A stretch of 64,000 nucleotides of DNA. It comes from Betaproteobacteria bacterium. GTDB taxonomy: Bacteria > Pseudomonadota > Gammaproteobacteria > Burkholderiales > SG8-41. The stretch lies in contig JACPTK010000049.1 in the NCBI GenBank assembly GCA_016192825.1, positions 1 to 64,000 on the forward strand, written 5' to 3'. Position numbers and translations under genes: made by a program. The stretch's first letter is position 1, and every line of letters starts with the position of its first letter. The notes under the pieces were generated by a model, which was given only the letters and a program-made list of their open reading frames with translations, was not told the DNA's origin and made no database searches. Shown in pieces: positions 62,778 to 64,000 of the stretch.

Positions 62778-63101
62778 TCAGCGAGCGCGCTGGAGGCGTT
62801 CCAGCTCCTCGGGCCGCAGGAGGTACACGCGCGAGACGTCGCCGTTCACGTCCTCCACGAACAGCACGTACGCGTGCTCGGGGAGGTAGCTGTGCAGAAC
62901 GACGCGGTTATCCTGATCGACGATGCGCCCGCCGGGCGCGAGGCGCAGGATCTTGCCGCCGATCTGCAGGAGCGGATACGGTTGCTGGCGGCCAAGCAAC
63001 TCGCCCAGCTTGCCATTGGCCGGCAACTGGCGAAGCAGCTGGGCGTGGCTCGTCGCGGCAAGCGCGGCTGCCAGCGCCAGGATCCAGGCCCACCGTCGCA
63101 T
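62778..63101 (-). CDS. small exported protein of unknown function
   Basis: Protein of 107 residues from ATG 63101. The signal peptide is [20 protein letters not shown], followed by the mature protein [38 protein letters not shown]. The mature part resembles small betaproteobacterial periplasmic proteins found before miaB, with no assigned function. No lipobox and no membrane helix beyond the signal. It lies between miaB and the tRNA gene on the same strand. Confidence 0.75.
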   Translation of the reverse strand: MRRWAWILALAAALAATSHAQLLRQLPANGKLGELLGRQQPYPLLQIGGKILRLAPGGRIVDQDNRVVLHSYLPEHAYVLFVEDVNGDVSRVYLLRPEELERLQRAR

Positions 63102-63191
63102 CGATTCACAGTAACACAACGTAATCAACCGCTTCAACCGTGACCTGGCGCCTGTTCGAAACCGGGCGGTGGCCACAATCCGCTCCGAAAC

Positions 63192-63267
63192 GGGTGGCGA
63201 GTCAGGGATTTGAACCCCGGACCAACGGATTATGATTCCGCTGCTCTAACCGCTGAGCTAACTCGCC
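63192..63267 (-). tRNA. tRNA with CAU anticodon, probably tRNA-Ile2
   Basis: The cloverleaf is complete: acceptor GGCGAGT/ACTCGCC, D arm with AGCTCAGCGGTTAGAGC, anticodon loop ATCATAA (CAT), variable loop TTGGTC, and T loop GGTTCAAATCC. The short D loop and the TTGGTC variable loop resemble the Ile2 (lysidine) tRNA more than elongator Met. After discriminator A the genome reads CCC instead of CCA, so CCA must be added or repaired. A repeat hairpin lies 3 bases 5' of the mature start. Confidence 0.9.
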
Positions 63268-63268
63268 T

Positions 63269-63486
63269 GAGGAATTTGCCGGGCCTCGGCCCGACAAATT
63301 CCGAAAATGAAAATTCCGAAAAACTGTGCCAAAAACAAAGTCATACGGGTCCAGCTTACTCCCGTTGGCAGCGTAGTTCGCCCCCCAATCGGGTTGTGTT
63401 AAGCAACCTGTCGCTACGGCGTTGGTCAATCGCGATTCCGCAGCGCTATGAACGACAGTGAATGGCACCGTGATCGACAGGTTGCT
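63269..63486. repeat. composite hairpin element variant (type III) upstream of the tRNA
   Basis: The left hairpin is GGAATTTGCCGGG / CCCGACAAATTCC (63271-63302, one G-T pair). Then AGCAACCTGTCG (63402-63413) and its perfect complement CGACAGGTTGCT (63475-63486) lie 61 bases apart. The total length and layout match the copy at 57160-57392. The GCAAAACCGCC inner repeat is missing. The bases 63487-63627 hold nothing recognised before the next gene. Confidence 0.7.
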
Positions 63487-63627
63487 CGGCAGGCTGGCGA
63501 GTCTAAAGAGCGGGGGCGGCGTTGTCAAGTTAAGCCACTGAATCGTCGTCGAATTCCAATAACTGCATAGCCAACGTCAGATGCGGGCGCTACACTGCGC
63601 GCGTCATCCCAAAATCGTCTGCGGCGC

Positions 63628-64000
63628 ATGAGCCGGACTTTCGATATCGTCATCATCGGCGGCGGGCTGGTCGGATTGAGCCTCGCGCGCGCGCTCGCGG
63701 GCAGTGGCCTTTCGTTGGCCCTGGTCGAGCCGCAGCCGCCCGCACCGTTGCCCGGGGACGAATCCTGGGACAGCCGGATCTACGCCGTGAGCCCGGGATC
63801 CGCCACCTTCCTCGAGCGCGGCGGCGCATGGCAACGGTTGCCCCAGGAACGCGTGACGCGGATCGAGGCAATGCGCGTGTACGGCGATGACGCGGCGGCC
63901 TGCCTCGATTTCAGCGCCTATGACACCGGATTGCGCGAGCTCGCCTTCATCGTGGAAAGCTGCCGGCTGCAGCACGCGCTGCGGGAAGCCATCGCCGGAC
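63628..64000 (+). CDS. UbiH/UbiF/COQ6-family FAD-dependent hydroxylase (5' part)
   Basis: The gene runs off the window. The first 124 residues start MSRTFDIVIIGGGLVGLSLA, the FAD-binding GxGxxG Rossmann motif, then LVEPQPPAP, SWDSRIYAVSPGSATFLE and GAWQRLPQERVTRIEAMRVYGD, matching the UbiH/UbiF/COQ6 monooxygenases of ubiquinone ring hydroxylation. The exact position hydroxylated cannot be told from the N-terminus. Confidence 0.87.
   Translation, partial: MSRTFDIVIIGGGLVGLSLARALAGSGLSLALVEPQPPAPLPGDESWDSRIYAVSPGSATFLERGGAWQRLPQERVTRIEAMRVYGDDAAACLDFSAYDTGLRELAFIVESCRLQHALREAIAG

Noticed and set aside
63202-63528. Minus-strand reading frame of 108 codons ending QRLEQRNHNPLVRGSNP
   Set aside because: It is the translation of the tRNA gene and the repeat element; the ending is a known artefact of tRNA antisense/sense translation.

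Overview
The window reads as a chromosomal segment of a high-GC betaproteobacterium. The evidence is gene content and order: ubiE / Tim44-like / ubiJ / ubiB, phoB-phoR, miaB-phoH-ybeY-corC-lnt-glyQ-glyS-gmhB-plsC, lptM-lysA, and a general porin ending in Phe. No closer identity can be defended from the sequence alone.

Layout. 1-133 is the 3' end (domains V and VI) of a group II intron abutting the stop codon of an rlmL-type 23S rRNA methyltransferase. 0.1-8.5 kb holds small housekeeping and membrane genes: FAH hydrolase, secreted HIRAN protein, hemJ, a NodIJ-type ABC exporter, alpha/beta hydrolase, [2Fe-2S] ferredoxin, VanZ-like protein and DHH phosphoesterase. 8.7-18.6 kb holds a Na+/solute symporter and the ubiquinone block. 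That block is split by a divergent island (11.8-15.8 kb) with a retropepsin, a truncated retropepsin paralogue, a 7TM inactive transglutaminase and a RimK-like ATP-grasp ligase. The DUF971 gene at its head is broken. 18.7-20.9 kb is phoB-phoR behind a Pho box. 21-27 kb holds two paralogous 531-residue proteins of unknown function, with HIT, DUF2817 and YqaA genes between and after them. 26.9-29.9 kb is a small catabolic group (MR/MLE enolase, FAH hydrolase, aldo/keto reductase).

30-49 kb is the most distinctive accessory region. It has an FdtA/FdtB amino-sugar pair, an FkbM methyltransferase and five TPR-glycosyltransferases, one of which is a tandem TPR-GT-TPR-GT protein of 1145 residues. 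These surround a porin gene. A Phd/PIN toxin-antitoxin pair and mgtE are embedded. The likely theme is modification of surface proteins or glycans (inference). 49.3-64 kb returns to housekeeping: an ECF sigma/anti-sigma pair, a 17-residue Lys/Ala peptide, lptM-lysA, plsC, gmhB, glyQS, lnt, corC, ybeY, phoH, miaB, a CAU tRNA and the start of a ubiH-type hydroxylase.

Two repeat systems run through the whole window. The first is a family of roughly 210-230 bp composite elements, bounded by palindromes of the type TAGGAGTTTGTCGG / CCGACAAACTCCTA or TAGCAGCCTGTCGG / CCGACAGGCTGCTA. Several copies also carry an inner inverted repeat GCAAAACCGCC...GGCGGTTTTGC. Solo hairpins occur as well, and four genes take or place their stop codon inside an element. 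The second is a set of many unrelated short tandem arrays that almost all share a 7-base period. They sit in gene junctions and in three places have become coding sequence (lnt start, lnt interior, ybeY C-terminus).
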